Notes under the pieces: model-generated
What the model was told of the DNA's origin: nothing
The model's input: the letters and a program-made list of their open reading frames with translations, nothing else
The model's database searches: none
Part shown: in pieces, positions 34,033 to 43,051 of the stretch
Numbering within the stretch: the first letter of the stretch is position 1
Layout of the letters: the number at the start of each line of letters is the position of its first letter
Translations under genes and position numbers: made by a program
Source of the DNA: Gordonia amicalis NBRC 100051 = JCM 11271
GTDB lineage: Bacteria > Actinomycetota > Actinomycetes > Mycobacteriales > Mycobacteriaceae
Direction: 5' to 3'
DNA: 64,000 nt
NCBI RefSeq assembly: GCF_000332995.1
Contig: NZ_BANS01000009.1
Location: 1-64,000, forward strand

Positions 34033-36090
34033 TCAGACGGTGGCGGCGTCCTCCAGGTCGGAACGCAACCCCTCACCGGCGAGCAACGTGAGGTAACTCG
34101 GATGCGCGGGGTCGAGGACCAGGCGCTGCTTGCGGCCGCGTGCCTTGATCAGGTCGGGCACGACGGTGAGGTAGCGCGGCAGGCTGGCCGCGTAGACGTC
34201 TACGCGCAGACGGTGGCCGGGTTGCAGTACCGCGTCGGTGGGGACGAGGTCGACATCGATGCGGACCGGTTCGTCGGCCGGGACCGGCAGTTTGTGCTTG
34301 TGGGACAGGTAGTGGTGCGCCGACAGCAGGCTGCCGTCGGTGGTGTACGTCGACTTGCTGCGGTCCAGGGCGCGATTCGACGCCGACAGTGCGCCGTTGG
34401 TGAGTACGGTCGACGTGCCGTCGGGCGCAACGTCGTTCACGGTCACCGCCCAGATCGCCTCGTGCGCGGTGGTCGCGACGTTGAGTCGCAGGTTCATCGC
34501 ACCGCTGACCGGGGTCGCCTCGAGAACCGGTGCCGTCGTGAACGACAGCGCACCCCGCTCCTGGAAACGAGCGTCCTTGGCGTAGTCGGCGCCGAGGACC
34601 ATCGTTGCGCCGGCAGTCACCTGGGTCATGTCGCGCGACCGCAGTCCGCGGGTGTCGGGACGGATGTGCAGCGATGAGACACCTTGTGCGGGAGTCGAAC
34701 CCAGCGTTCCGTCATGAACGGCGTGATCGGCGGTGGACGAGGTGTCCGGCGTCAGGTAGAGCCGGGTCGGCGCCACGCCGGGCCGCGGGAAGTTCTGTCC
34801 GGCCGTCCACGCGCCGCCCTGCTGCAGCATGGTGACCGGACCGTAGAACTCCACTCCGTTGCGGTGCCCCTTGAGCCAACGGTCGAACCAGGCGCGTTCG
34901 AGGACGTCGAGTCGCGGCGGCGCGAACTTGCCGCCGTAGCCCGAGCCGACGTCGAGGTGATAGCCGTCGCCGACGATCATCTGCTTGCGGCCCGGTTCCA
35001 TCTTCAGTCGTTCGTAGACACCGGTGGCGCTGCGACCGAACAGGTCGTGCCATGCGCCGACCGTGAACGTGGGGGCCTCGATGCGGTCGACGATCGGGTC
35101 GCGTTCGTCGAAATACGGGTCGTCGAAGATGCGTGGGTCGCGCGCGGTGAGGAAACCCCAGAGCAGCGAGGGGATATCGGTGGCCGGCGACTTCACCCGG
35201 TCGATGGCCCACCGCAGAGCGTGGCCGCTGACGATGTCACGAACGATGTTGGCGGGGTTGGGAACCCACTTGAGCATGTTGACCGCCGACAACCACACCG
35301 GGATGAACGCCGACGGCATCCCGCCGGTGATGTAGATGTCACGCACGATGTCGTCGCAGCCCTCGACCGCGAAGACCGCCTTCAGCTGTGGCGGTCGCTT
35401 GTCCGCGGCCTGCAGCGAGTTGATCGCCGAATAGGACCAGCCGGCCAGGCCGACGGTTCCGTCACACCATTCCTGCTCGGCGACCCAGTCGATGATCTCC
35501 AGCGAGTCCTGCTGCTCACGCGGGCCGAGGATCTGCCACTTGCCGTGGCTGGCTCCGGTACCGCGTACGTCGACGACGACCTGTACGTAGCCGCTGCGCA
35601 CCAGGTTGCGGTTGATGCCGAAGACGTCGAAGACCCCGCCGGACAGCGTCTGGGTGAGTGTCGTGAGGCCCTCGAGTGCGGTGCCGCTGGCGTCGATCGA
35701 CGCCGACGCCGTGTGCAGGGCTTTGCCGAGCACAGGAGCGTGCAGTGCCTGATCGACGAAGTCGATGGCGGCCCGGTTGTACGGGTTGATGTTGATGATC
35801 GCGGGGTAGGGCGTGAGAACCGTCTGACCGAACCGGTTGGCCGGGCGGATCACCGTGGCACGCAGGACGGCACCGTCGCTCATGGTGATCGAGACGTCAC
35901 GATCGATGACGACGCGCGGGTACAGCTGCTTGCCGTCGACCTGTTCACGCCAGCGGATGGCGTCGGCGCCACCCGTGGGGTCGCCGAGGGGGAGGGTGCC
36001 GAAGTGGGGCGCTTCGGTGATGCGCCGCGAGGGAAGTGGCGAGGGAACCGGGCGCGCGCGTCGTTCCGCGGGATCCAGCTGATACGTCAT
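34033..36090 (-). CDS. CocE/NonD-family S15 hydrolase (X-Pro dipeptidyl-peptidase fold)
   Basis: 685 residues, ATG at 36090. The alpha/beta-hydrolase core has the nucleophile Ser219 in GWSYSA, VVVDVRGTGAS ahead of it, a probable acid in GAWHDLFGRS and His in GDGYHLDVGSGYG. The C-terminal third is the jelly-roll domain of the S15 family (PTRLYLTPD through HRLRVDVYAASLPRYL). Members hydrolyse esters or amides; the substrate is unknown. No signal peptide is obvious. It is separated from the GH76-like gene upstream by about 220 bp in which I see no gene. Confidence 0.85.
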   Translation of the reverse strand: MTYQLDPAERRARPVPSPLPSRRITEAPHFGTLPLGDPTGGADAIRWREQVDGKQLYPRVVIDRDVSITMSDGAVLRATVIRPANRFGQTVLTPYPAIININPYNRAAIDFVDQALHAPVLGKALHTASASIDASGTALEGLTTLTQTLSGGVFDVFGINRNLVRSGYVQVVVDVRGTGASHGKWQILGPREQQDSLEIIDWVAEQEWCDGTVGLAGWSYSAINSLQAADKRPPQLKAVFAVEGCDDIVRDIYITGGMPSAFIPVWLSAVNMLKWVPNPANIVRDIVSGHALRWAIDRVKSPATDIPSLLWGFLTARDPRIFDDPYFDERDPIVDRIEAPTFTVGAWHDLFGRSATGVYERLKMEPGRKQMIVGDGYHLDVGSGYGGKFAPPRLDVLERAWFDRWLKGHRNGVEFYGPVTMLQQGGAWTAGQNFPRPGVAPTRLYLTPDTSSTADHAVHDGTLGSTPAQGVSSLHIRPDTRGLRSRDMTQVTAGATMVLGADYAKDARFQERGALSFTTAPVLEATPVSGAMNLRLNVATTAHEAIWAVTVNDVAPDGTSTVLTNGALSASNRALDRSKSTYTTDGSLLSAHHYLSHKHKLPVPADEPVRIDVDLVPTDAVLQPGHRLRVDVYAASLPRYLTVVPDLIKARGRKQRLVLDPAHPSYLTLLAGEGLRSDLEDAATV

Positions 36091-36311
36091 GGTGCATCAC
36101 CCTGCCTGGGGTGGGGTGCCACACCGTGTGTGCTGCTGGTCGAGATGGCCGGGTGGACACCGACGCCCCGTCGTGTCGGTCGTGGGCGCCAGGCGGATCC
36201 GACTGCTTGGGATCCGGTGTGTTCCAGGTCACCTCACACGTTCGCTGAAGAATAGCTCAGCTTCGGTATCGGATGGCTAACCGGGTGGCGTCGGTTTGAC
36301 CATCGGGGGAT

Positions 36312-37493
36312 CTACGAACGATCACGTTCGGGCAGCGACAGGTCGATCGCGGCGGCGGCCTCGAGGACCATCCAGGCCGACAGCTGCACCGACAGGTCAC
36401 GTTCGGGGACCTCCGACGGCGTCACGGCACCCGCGACGAACTGGGCTTTCTTGCCGGAAGCCGTTGGTACGACGGCCCTGCGGCGCCAGTCGCTGGGGAA
36501 GACCACGTGCCCGCGGATCTCCGTGCGATTGGCCCAGGCCGCGTCGGCGCTCGAGGTCACGATCCGGGCTGCCCGGGCGCGCAGTTCATCCGATCCGCCG
36601 ACCTCGGGCAGATCGGTGGCGACGAGCGCCAGATAGCGGGCGAGCACCCCGTGGAACAGGCCGCCGTCGCCGCCTCCGCCGCCGTTGATCACCCCGTCGG
36701 TGCACGAGTGCTTCTCGACGGCCCCGAGAAGCCGGGCCAGACGGTCCAGGTGACGCTGTTCACCGGTCTCGCGGAAGACCTCGAGTTCGGCGCCGAGTAC
36801 GACGCCCTGGCAGTAGGTGTACGTGCCGGTCTCGGCCTTCAGCGAACCGTCGGGCTGCTTCTTCAGGCCGTCGATGACCAGGTGGGTCTTCGGGTCGATG
36901 AGGTTGGCGTCCATCCAGTCGCACATCGCGACGGCGCGTTCGACGTGGCCGGTGCGGGCGACCAGGATCGCGGCGGGGCCGTTTGCGGGGGCGTTGAAGA
37001 ACTGATCGGTGGTGCGCCACGGGATTCCGCCGCCGTCCTCGGGGACCCAGGCGTCGAGCATCCGTCGGGTCAGGGTCTCCAGGCCCCGCCGGTGGTCGAG
37101 GTCGAGGTGGCGGTCGGCTCGTTCGATCGCCAGGCCGAGCCAGGCCATGTCGTCGTAGTAGTTGTTGGTCCACCGCCCGAGGTTGCGGACCTTGATCCCG
37201 CGCAGTACCCGGTTGGCGTCGTCGGCGATGTGCGGATCGAAGGAGCGGTCACCCTCGACACGGTGGATCGCGGCGTCGACGAGAAGGTCGACGAGATGCG
37301 CATGCCACCAGTAGTGCCAGGATCCGAGGTGCGCCGCGACGAATCCGATCGGCCAGGCGACGGCCGCCGTGCGCGTCGCCGGCAACCCGAACGCGCGCTG
37401 CAGGTGGCGTGCCGCGATGGCGTCCATGGCGGCCTGCGCGCGCTCATTGGGGTCGTGCACCTCGGTCGATTTGGATTGTTGCCCCACGACCAC
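36312..37493 (-). CDS. GH76-like glycoside hydrolase (alpha-1,6-mannanase family)
   Basis: 393 residues from a GTG at 37493 (another GTG lies two codons further in). The family's catalytic Asp pair appears in NNYYDDMAWLGLAIERA, and further GH76 features are PWRTTDQFFNAPANGPAAIL and YTYCQGVVLGAELEVF. GH76 enzymes cleave alpha-1,6-mannan and are usually secreted; here no signal peptide or lipobox is visible, so a cytosolic role on mannosylated intermediates is possible. In M. tuberculosis an alpha-mannosidase gene (Rv0648) sits in a similar place before rplJ. Confidence 0.72.
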   Translation of the reverse strand: MVVGQQSKSTEVHDPNERAQAAMDAIAARHLQRAFGLPATRTAAVAWPIGFVAAHLGSWHYWWHAHLVDLLVDAAIHRVEGDRSFDPHIADDANRVLRGIKVRNLGRWTNNYYDDMAWLGLAIERADRHLDLDHRRGLETLTRRMLDAWVPEDGGGIPWRTTDQFFNAPANGPAAILVARTGHVERAVAMCDWMDANLIDPKTHLVIDGLKKQPDGSLKAETGTYTYCQGVVLGAELEVFRETGEQRHLDRLARLLGAVEKHSCTDGVINGGGGGDGGLFHGVLARYLALVATDLPEVGGSDELRARAARIVTSSADAAWANRTEIRGHVVFPSDWRRRAVVPTASGKKAQFVAGAVTPSEVPERDLSVQLSAWMVLEAAAAIDLSLPERDRS

Positions 37494-37540
37494 GTAGCCT
37501 AATCGTCGATGTGATGCACACCCGTGCGTCGTATCGGTTC

Positions 37541-37620
37541 AACCAGAGACCGTTGGTCGTCGGGAACTCCCGAACGAAGGCGCGACGAAGTCGCCGGCCC
37601 ACGCAGGATGAACGAGGAAT
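37541..37620 (+). ncRNA. Ribosomal protein L10 leader
   Basis: The leader of rplJ contains accagagaccg, two short hairpins (tcggg-aact-cccga and ggcgcgac-gaa-gtcgcc), then ccggcccacgcagg and atgaacgagg, the layout of the actinobacterial L10-binding leader. Binding of L10-L12 there represses rplJ-rplL. Downstream, at 37628-37680, further hairpins (cacac-attac-gtgtg; a ccccg/cgggg stem before tttgtcattt) may form an attenuator. Confidence 0.55.
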
Positions 37621-37752
37621 GTTGTCCCACACATTACGTGTGTGCGTCTTCACCCCCGTGCCTGCGCGCCGGGGCGTTTGTCATTTCCGCCTCCACGGCC
37701 CGTCGCTCAGTTGAACCCGACCAACTCAAGTGACGAGGAGAGGAGGCGAAGT

Positions 37753-38277
37753 ATGGCCAAGTCCGAAAAGGTCGCCGCTGTTGCGGAGATCGCAGAGCAG
37801 TTCAAGGGCTCCACGGCGACGGTTATCACGGAATACCGTGGTCTGTCCGTCACCCAGATCTCCCAGCTGCGACGTTCCCTCGGTGAGGGTGCAACCTACT
37901 CCGTCGCCAAGAACACCCTGGTGAAGCGTGCCGCTGCTGAAGCGGGCGTGGAAGGGCTCGACGAGCTGTTCACCGGTCCGACCGCGATTGCCTTCATCGA
38001 AGGTGAGCCGGTTGTGGCCGCGAAGGCGATCAAGACGTTCGCCAAGGACAACAAGGCTCTGGTCATCAAGGGCGGGTACATGGACGGCCGCGCGCTGTCC
38101 ATTGCCGAGATCGAGCAGATCGCCGACCTTGAGACCCGTGAGGTCTTGCTGGCCAAGCTCGCCGGTGCCATGAAGGGCAACTTGGCTAAGGCAGCCGGCC
38201 TGTTCAACCAGCCGGCATCGCAGGTCGCGCGTCTCGCAGCGGCCCTGCAGGAGAAGAAGAACGAAGCCGGCGAATAA
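37753..38277 (+). CDS. rplJ: 50S ribosomal protein L10
   Basis: 174 residues from an ATG behind an aggagaggagg site. [49 protein letters not shown] and [12 protein letters not shown] are L10 hallmarks; the C-terminal helix that binds L7/L12 follows ([19 protein letters not shown]). A probable autoregulatory leader lies upstream and rplL is 80 bp downstream, across a gap with two copies of ccgtacgggg able to form a hairpin. Confidence 0.97.
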   Translation: MAKSEKVAAVAEIAEQFKGSTATVITEYRGLSVTQISQLRRSLGEGATYSVAKNTLVKRAAAEAGVEGLDELFTGPTAIAFIEGEPVVAAKAIKTFAKDNKALVIKGGYMDGRALSIAEIEQIADLETREVLLAKLAGAMKGNLAKAAGLFNQPASQVARLAAALQEKKNEAGE

Positions 38278-38357
38278 CTCGCCGCACCAAGCCGATCCCC
38301 GAACCGTACGGGGATGCACACCAACCCCGTACGGGGACTTACAGGAAGGACGCCACC

Positions 38358-38747
38358 ATGGCGAAGCTCACCGCTGACGAGCTCATCGATCAGTTCAAGG
38401 AACTGACCCTGCTGGAGCTCAGCGATTTCGTGAAGAAGTTCGAAGAGGTCTTCGAGGTCACCGCGGCCGCTCCGGTCGCCGTTGCCGCTGCCGGTGCACC
38501 GGCTGCCGGTGGCGCCGAGGCTGCTGCCGAGCAGGACGAGTTCGACGTCATCCTCGAGGGTGCCGGCGACAAGAAGATCCAGGTCATCAAGGTCGTCCGC
38601 GAGGTCGTCTCGGGTCTGGGCCTGAAGGAAGCCAAGGACCTCGTCGAGGGTGCTCCGAAGGCTCTCCTGGAGAAGGTCGACAAGGACGCCGCCGAGGCTG
38701 CCAAGGCCAAGCTCGAAGAGGCCGGCGCCAAGGTCTCCGTCAAGTAA
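38358..38747 (+). CDS. rplL: 50S ribosomal protein L7/L12
   Basis: 129 residues. The N-terminal dimerisation helices ([20 protein letters not shown]), an Ala/Gly-rich hinge around residues 36-58, and the C-terminal factor-binding domain ([29 protein letters not shown]) are intact. It is the mobile stalk that recruits translation GTPases. ATG behind aggaagga. A strong terminator follows. Confidence 0.98.
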   Translation: MAKLTADELIDQFKELTLLELSDFVKKFEEVFEVTAAAPVAVAAAGAPAAGGAEAAAEQDEFDVILEGAGDKKIQVIKVVREVVSGLGLKEAKDLVEGAPKALLEKVDKDAAEAAKAKLEEAGAKVSVK

Positions 38748-38767
38748 GACTCTTCTTACGCGACTCA

Positions 38768-38800
38768 CGAGCCCGGGACAGCATTGCTGTCCCGGGCTCG
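38768..38800 (+). terminator. Strong hairpin terminator after rplL
   Basis: Sixteen-base perfect arms cgagcccgggacagca and tgctgtcccgggctcg are followed by ttgctgtgtt. It begins 21 bp after the rplL stop and probably ends most rplJ-rplL transcription. Confidence 0.85.
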
Positions 38801-38815
38801 TTGCTGTGTTGGCCT

Positions 38816-38885
38816 GACTCCCAGACTTCATTTCGACGTTGCGACCTCGATCGAAGTCGCAACGTCGAAATGAAGTCTGGGAGTC
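38816..38885. repeat. 70-bp near-perfect palindrome beside an AbiEi/DUF559 gene
   Basis: The left arm 38816-38845 begins gactcccagacttcattt and the right arm 38856-38885 is its exact 30-bp reverse complement. The 10-base centre is itself palindromic (tcgatcga) except for one mismatched pair. The element starts 15 bp past the rplL terminator and ends 6 bp from the stop of the DUF559 gene. It is far longer than a terminator needs and has no T-run. Confidence 0.95.
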
Positions 38886-38891
38886 GAGCGC

Positions 38892-39818
38892 TCAGGCGGC
38901 AGTGAGCCCCAACTTCATGAGCCAGGGTCTGAGGAGGCCGACCAGCTCTTCGCGTTCGAGTTCGGCCCACGTCCAGCGGACCACCATGATGCCCATGGCC
39001 CGGAGGGCATCCTCGCGCCGCTTCTCGCGGATCAATGCCTCGCGCGGGGTTTCTCCGGGGCGCAGACCGTATTTCTGCATCCCGTCGAACTCACCGACGA
39101 GCCGACCCTCCCAGTCGAAGTCCGCCCGCGCCTCGCCCTGTGATGTCTGGAACGTGTGCTGGAGACGGGGAAGAGGGAGCCCGGCTGCAATCATCTGGGC
39201 GCGGCTCCACGACTCCCCGACGCCCTCTGAGGACGCGTCGGCGAGCGAAAGGGCTCGTCGTGCGGTGCTGGTCCCGGGTCGCCGTAGACGCGCGTCGAGG
39301 ATGGCCGTCATGACGGATGAATCGGCCTTCATCGCCAGTGCTCGGTCGAAGGCCACCAGTGCTTGCGCGAAGTTGCCGTTCGTGGCGATGTCGACCGCAG
39401 TGCGCTCGAGCGTGGTCACCTCGATCCCGTCGACCATCTTGATGTCGCCGGATGTCAGCGGGCCGTTGTGTACGTGCCGATGGCCGCGGACGAAACCGCC
39501 CGCGGTGGACTTCTTGGTGAGATGGACAGCCTCGCGGTCGGGGTGGAGTAGTTCGAGCCCGAGGACGGCTGCCGCCGAATCATGGCTCAGCGTCGCCTTG
39601 CCGCGATCACGTGCCGAGGTCGCCACTGCGATGGACTGCAGCCGATGGATCGCGGTGGAATCGGCAGCGTCGGGATCGGCCTCCAAGTAGACCCCGGGGG
39701 CCAACCGGATCAAGTCCCCGCTGTCCACCGCCGCCGCGACGGTGTCGTCGCTGATGCCGACCCGCAGCGTCGATTCGCGCCGTATGAGTCCGTATCGATC
39801 GGTCGGGAACCATGTCAT
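38892..39818 (-). CDS. AbiEi-like antitoxin domain / DUF559 (Vsr-fold) protein
   Basis: 308 residues from an ATG at 39818 (a GTG at 39833 is possible). The N-terminus RYGLIRRESTLRVGISDD with LAPGVYLE is the winged-helix of AbiEi-type proteins. The C-terminal 110 residues match the DUF559 PD-(D/E)xK nuclease fold: Glu202 in GESWSRAQ, Asp233 in ARADFDWEGRL, Glu243 and Asp245 in VGEFDG, then REKRREDALRAMGIMVVRWTW. No AbiEii toxin partner is adjacent, so it is an orphan. Such genes are numerous in Gordonia and Rhodococcus. A 70-bp palindrome adjoins its 3' end. Confidence 0.83.
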   Translation of the reverse strand: MTWFPTDRYGLIRRESTLRVGISDDTVAAAVDSGDLIRLAPGVYLEADPDAADSTAIHRLQSIAVATSARDRGKATLSHDSAAAVLGLELLHPDREAVHLTKKSTAGGFVRGHRHVHNGPLTSGDIKMVDGIEVTTLERTAVDIATNGNFAQALVAFDRALAMKADSSVMTAILDARLRRPGTSTARRALSLADASSEGVGESWSRAQMIAAGLPLPRLQHTFQTSQGEARADFDWEGRLVGEFDGMQKYGLRPGETPREALIREKRREDALRAMGIMVVRWTWAELEREELVGLLRPWLMKLGLTAA

Positions 39819-40132
39819 GGGGATTGGACGCACGACGCGTCATCTCCGTTCAATGCGTCCCCGAAACGGACACTCCCGGAGTGACCTGGGACTCTGCGTC
39901 GGGCGTCACAACGGGGTCGGTGTCCGACTTTCCTCACCACTTAACATCAGCTAATGTCATCGACGCGGCGTGGTTACCTGCCGGTAGCTTCCGCCGCTGC
40001 CAACGCTGAGGGTGCCGGTCGCTCTGTGAGCGGTCGCTGGTCGGTTACAGTGACCCCAACCACAAATGCCACCGGTTGGTGTGCGGTCACACCGTGGCCG
40101 CCTTCGGGGGCAGCGATCGTCTGGAGGAAGTT
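39819..40132. other. Divergent intergenic region between the DUF559 gene and mkl
   Basis: About 314 bp without a gene. It must contain the promoter of the mkl-mce operon. Visible elements are a small inverted repeat tacc-tgcc-ggta near 39974 and a possible -10 TACAGT at 40046-40051 without a good -35. I see no second copy of the 70-bp palindrome here. Confidence 0.5.
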
Positions 40133-41362
40133 GTGGGTGTTGAGGTCAGTGTCGAGGGGCTCACGAAGTCGTTTGGTTCGCAGAATATTTGGCGTGATGT
40201 CACGCTGACCCTCCCGGAGGGTGAGGTGTCTGCGCTGCTCGGTCCGTCGGGTACCGGTAAGTCGGTGTTCTTGAAGACGTTGATCGGGTTGCTGCATCCC
40301 GAGCAGGGGTCGGTGATCGTCGATGGCACCGATATCACGCAGTGTTCGGCCAAAGAGCTCTATGAGATCCGCAAGCTGTTCGGTGTGCTGTTCCAGGATG
40401 GTGCCCTGTTCGGTTCGATGTCGTTGTTCGACAACATCGCGTTCCCGCTTCGTGAGCACACGAAGAAGAAGGAGAACGAGGTCCGCGACATCGTGATGGA
40501 GAAGATCGATCTGGTCGGTCTGACCGGTGCCGAGGACAAGCTTCCCGGTGAGATCTCCGGTGGTATGCGCAAGCGTGCCGGTCTGGCGCGCGCGTTGGTG
40601 CTCGATCCGCAGATCATTTTGTGTGACGAGCCGGATTCGGGTCTGGATCCGGTGCGTACCGCCTACATCAGCCAGTTGTTGATCGACATCAACGCCCAGA
40701 TCGATGCGACGATCCTGATCGTGACGCACAACATCAACATCGCGCGCACGATCCCGGACAACATCGGCATGTTGTTCCGGAAGGAGCTGGTGATGTTCGG
40801 TCCGCGTGAGCAGTTGCTGACCTCGGAGCAGCCGGTGGTCAAGCAGTTCCTCTCCGGTGACCGGTTCGGTCCGATCGGTATGTCGGAGGAGAAGGACGAG
40901 GCCGTCCAGAAGCAGGAAGAGGCCATGCAGGCCGCGGGTATCTCCGGTGGTGGTACCAAGGAGGACTTCACCGAGATCATCCCGCAGGTCCAGCCCAATC
41001 CGGGTATGCCCGAACGCAAGGCGGTCGCCCGTCACCGTGAGCGCGTGCATGCGATGCTGCCCGGCCTGCCGCAGAACGCGCAGGAGGCCATCCGTCGCAG
41101 CCAGGAGCAGGAAGACCAGATCCGCGAGGAGAGCCGCGCCCACGCCGAGGATGTGGCGAACGGACGCCACAGCGGGGACAACGAGTGGACGAGCGCTTCC
41201 TCGGGGAACCTGGCCGTCGCCGACGCCAAGACCGACGTGATCGACTACGGCGGCAGCGATGCGCCGACAGAGCAGTGGCAGACGCCCGGTGGCGGCGACG
41301 CACTGACCAAGCCCAGTCATCGTGCTTCAGACGCAAACGAAGGGCGGACGATCCAGGGATGA
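40133..41362 (+). CDS. mkl: Mce-associated ABC ATPase MceG/Mkl
   Basis: 409 residues from a GTG behind a ggaggaag site. Walker A GPSGTGKS, Q-loop LFQDGALFGSMS (the MlaF/Mkl form), signature ISGGMRKRAG, Walker B IILCDEPDSGLD and switch VTHNINIART are present. Residues after about 250 form a long Glu/Gln/Gly-rich hydrophilic tail, longer than in M. tuberculosis Mkl (359 residues in all). It powers Mce lipid importers via the YrbE permeases. Here it overlaps yrbEA by atga, so it is co-expressed with a full mce locus; in M. tuberculosis mkl stands alone at this site. Confidence 0.93.
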   Translation: MGVEVSVEGLTKSFGSQNIWRDVTLTLPEGEVSALLGPSGTGKSVFLKTLIGLLHPEQGSVIVDGTDITQCSAKELYEIRKLFGVLFQDGALFGSMSLFDNIAFPLREHTKKKENEVRDIVMEKIDLVGLTGAEDKLPGEISGGMRKRAGLARALVLDPQIILCDEPDSGLDPVRTAYISQLLIDINAQIDATILIVTHNINIARTIPDNIGMLFRKELVMFGPREQLLTSEQPVVKQFLSGDRFGPIGMSEEKDEAVQKQEEAMQAAGISGGGTKEDFTEIIPQVQPNPGMPERKAVARHRERVHAMLPGLPQNAQEAIRRSQEQEDQIREESRAHAEDVANGRHSGDNEWTSASSGNLAVADAKTDVIDYGGSDAPTEQWQTPGGGDALTKPSHRASDANEGRTIQG

Positions 41363-42165
41363 CCAATGCCACCACGCGTGGCGTCGACCGAATCGCGCAG
41401 GCCGGAACGGGCGCCCTAGCCCAGACCGGCAATATCGTTCAGCTCTTCGTCGATGTTGCACGCCAGACCTTTGTGCGCCCGTTTCAGTGGCGGGAGTTCA
41501 TCCAGCAGGCGTGGTTCATCGCCAGTGTGACGATCCTGCCCACCGCCCTGATCGCGATTCCGTTCGGCGCGATCGTCTCCTTGCAGACGGGTTCGCTGAT
41601 CAAACAACTCGGCGCCGAGTCGTACACCGGTGCGGCCAGCGTGTTGGTGGTCATCCAGCAGGGGTCACCACTCGTGACCTCGCTCCTCATCGCGGGTGCG
41701 GCCGGGTCGGCGGTTGCCGCCGACCTCGGTTCGCGCACCATCCGCGAGGAGATCGACGCGATGGAAGTGTTGGGCATCAACCCCATCCAGCGACTCGTGG
41801 TCCCGCGTGTGCTGGCCATGGTCCTGGTCGCGATACTGCTCAACGGTCTGGTCGCCGTCATCGGCATCGGTGGTGGTTACTTCTTCAACGTGGTGATGCA
41901 GGGCGGCACCCCGGGCGCCTACCTGGCGTCGTTCGGTGCCCTCGCCCAGCTGCCCGACCTCTGGGTGTCGACGCTGAAGGCCGCGGTCTTCGGTGTCCTC
42001 GCCGGCGTCGTCGCCGCCTACAAGGGCCTCAATCCCAAGGGCGGCCCGAAGGGTGTGGGTGACGCCGTCAACCAGAGCGTCGTCATCACATTCCTTCTGC
42101 TGTTTCTCGCCAATCTGATCATCACTGCGGTCTACCTGCAGATCGTCCCACCGAAGGGGAGCTAG
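41359..42165 (+). CDS. YrbE family Mce permease A
   Basis: 268 residues, MlaE/YrbE permease family. Five or so transmembrane helices, with the family segments IPFGAIVSLQTGSLIKQLGA, LIAGAAGSAVAADLGSRTIREE and IDAMEVLGINPIQRLVVPRV. It forms the membrane channel with YrbEB and is driven by Mkl. Start overlaps the mkl stop; yrbEB begins 2 bp downstream. Confidence 0.93.
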   Translation: MTNATTRGVDRIAQAGTGALAQTGNIVQLFVDVARQTFVRPFQWREFIQQAWFIASVTILPTALIAIPFGAIVSLQTGSLIKQLGAESYTGAASVLVVIQQGSPLVTSLLIAGAAGSAVAADLGSRTIREEIDAMEVLGINPIQRLVVPRVLAMVLVAILLNGLVAVIGIGGGYFFNVVMQGGTPGAYLASFGALAQLPDLWVSTLKAAVFGVLAGVVAAYKGLNPKGGPKGVGDAVNQSVVITFLLLFLANLIITAVYLQIVPPKGS

Positions 42166-42167
42166 TC

Positions 42168-43049
42168 GTGACCGATGGTGGCGGCGGCGTGACGATCGCC
42201 AAGAGCAGGCCCGAGTACTACATGTACGAGGCCCGCAAACAGCTGGGCAGACCACTCAAGGTGCTCGACGGCGCCGGTGAGCAGATGTCGTTCTACGGCC
42301 GCACGCTCGCGTGGATGCCGAAGACGCTGGTGCACTACACCCGTGAGGTCCTGCGCCTACTCGCCGAAGTTGCCTTCGGCTCGGGCGGACTCGCGGTGAT
42401 CGGCGGCACCATCGGCGTGATGGTGCTGATGTCGGGCTTCACCGGCGTCGTCGTCGGCCTTCAGGGTTATGCGGCACTCGACCAGATCGGGTCGCAGGCA
42501 CTGACCGGCTTCCTGTCGGCCTATGTCAACACCCGTGAGGTGGCGCCTCTGGTGGCGGGCCTCGCCCTGTCCGCGACCGTCGGCTGTGGCTTCACCGCCC
42601 AGCTCGGCGCCATGCGCATCTCGGAGGAGATCGACGCCCTCGAGACGATGGCCGTGCCGTCGATCCCGTTCCTCGTGTCGACGCGCGTGATCGCCGGGTT
42701 CATCGCGGTCATCCCGCTGTACGTGCTCGGTCTGCTGTCGGCGTACCTGGCGTCTCGGGTGGTCACGACGGTCTTCAATGGACAGTCAGGCGGTTCCTAC
42801 GACCACTACTTCAACCTGTTCCTGCCGCCGGCCGACGTGCTCTGGTCGTTCGGCAAGGTGCTGGTCTTCGCCTTCGTGATCATCCTGGTGCACTGCTACT
42901 ACGGCTACTACGCATCGGGTGGACCCGCAGGTGTGGGCGTGGCCGTCGGTCACGCGGTCCGCTCGGCACTGGTCCTCATCGCGATCCTCGACTTCTTCCT
43001 GGGACTCGCGATCTGGGGCACCACGACGACGGTCAGAGTGGGAGGTTAG
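42168..43049 (+). CDS. YrbE family Mce permease B
   Basis: 293 residues from a GTG start. An ~85-residue N-terminal portion precedes the helices GGLAVIGGTIGVMVLMSGFT and LVAGLALSATVGCGFTAQLG; the EEIDALETMAVPSIPFLVSTRV motif mirrors that of permease A. Second half of the heteromeric channel of this mce locus. Confidence 0.93.
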   Translation: MTDGGGGVTIAKSRPEYYMYEARKQLGRPLKVLDGAGEQMSFYGRTLAWMPKTLVHYTREVLRLLAEVAFGSGGLAVIGGTIGVMVLMSGFTGVVVGLQGYAALDQIGSQALTGFLSAYVNTREVAPLVAGLALSATVGCGFTAQLGAMRISEEIDALETMAVPSIPFLVSTRVIAGFIAVIPLYVLGLLSAYLASRVVTTVFNGQSGGSYDHYFNLFLPPADVLWSFGKVLVFAFVIILVHCYYGYYASGGPAGVGVAVGHAVRSALVLIAILDFFLGLAIWGTTTTVRVGG

Positions 43050-43051
43050 CG

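Noticed and set aside
38892-39818. A complete AbiE toxin-antitoxin pair
   Set aside because: Only the AbiEi-like protein is present; the flanking genes are rplL and mkl, so there is no AbiEii toxin gene here.
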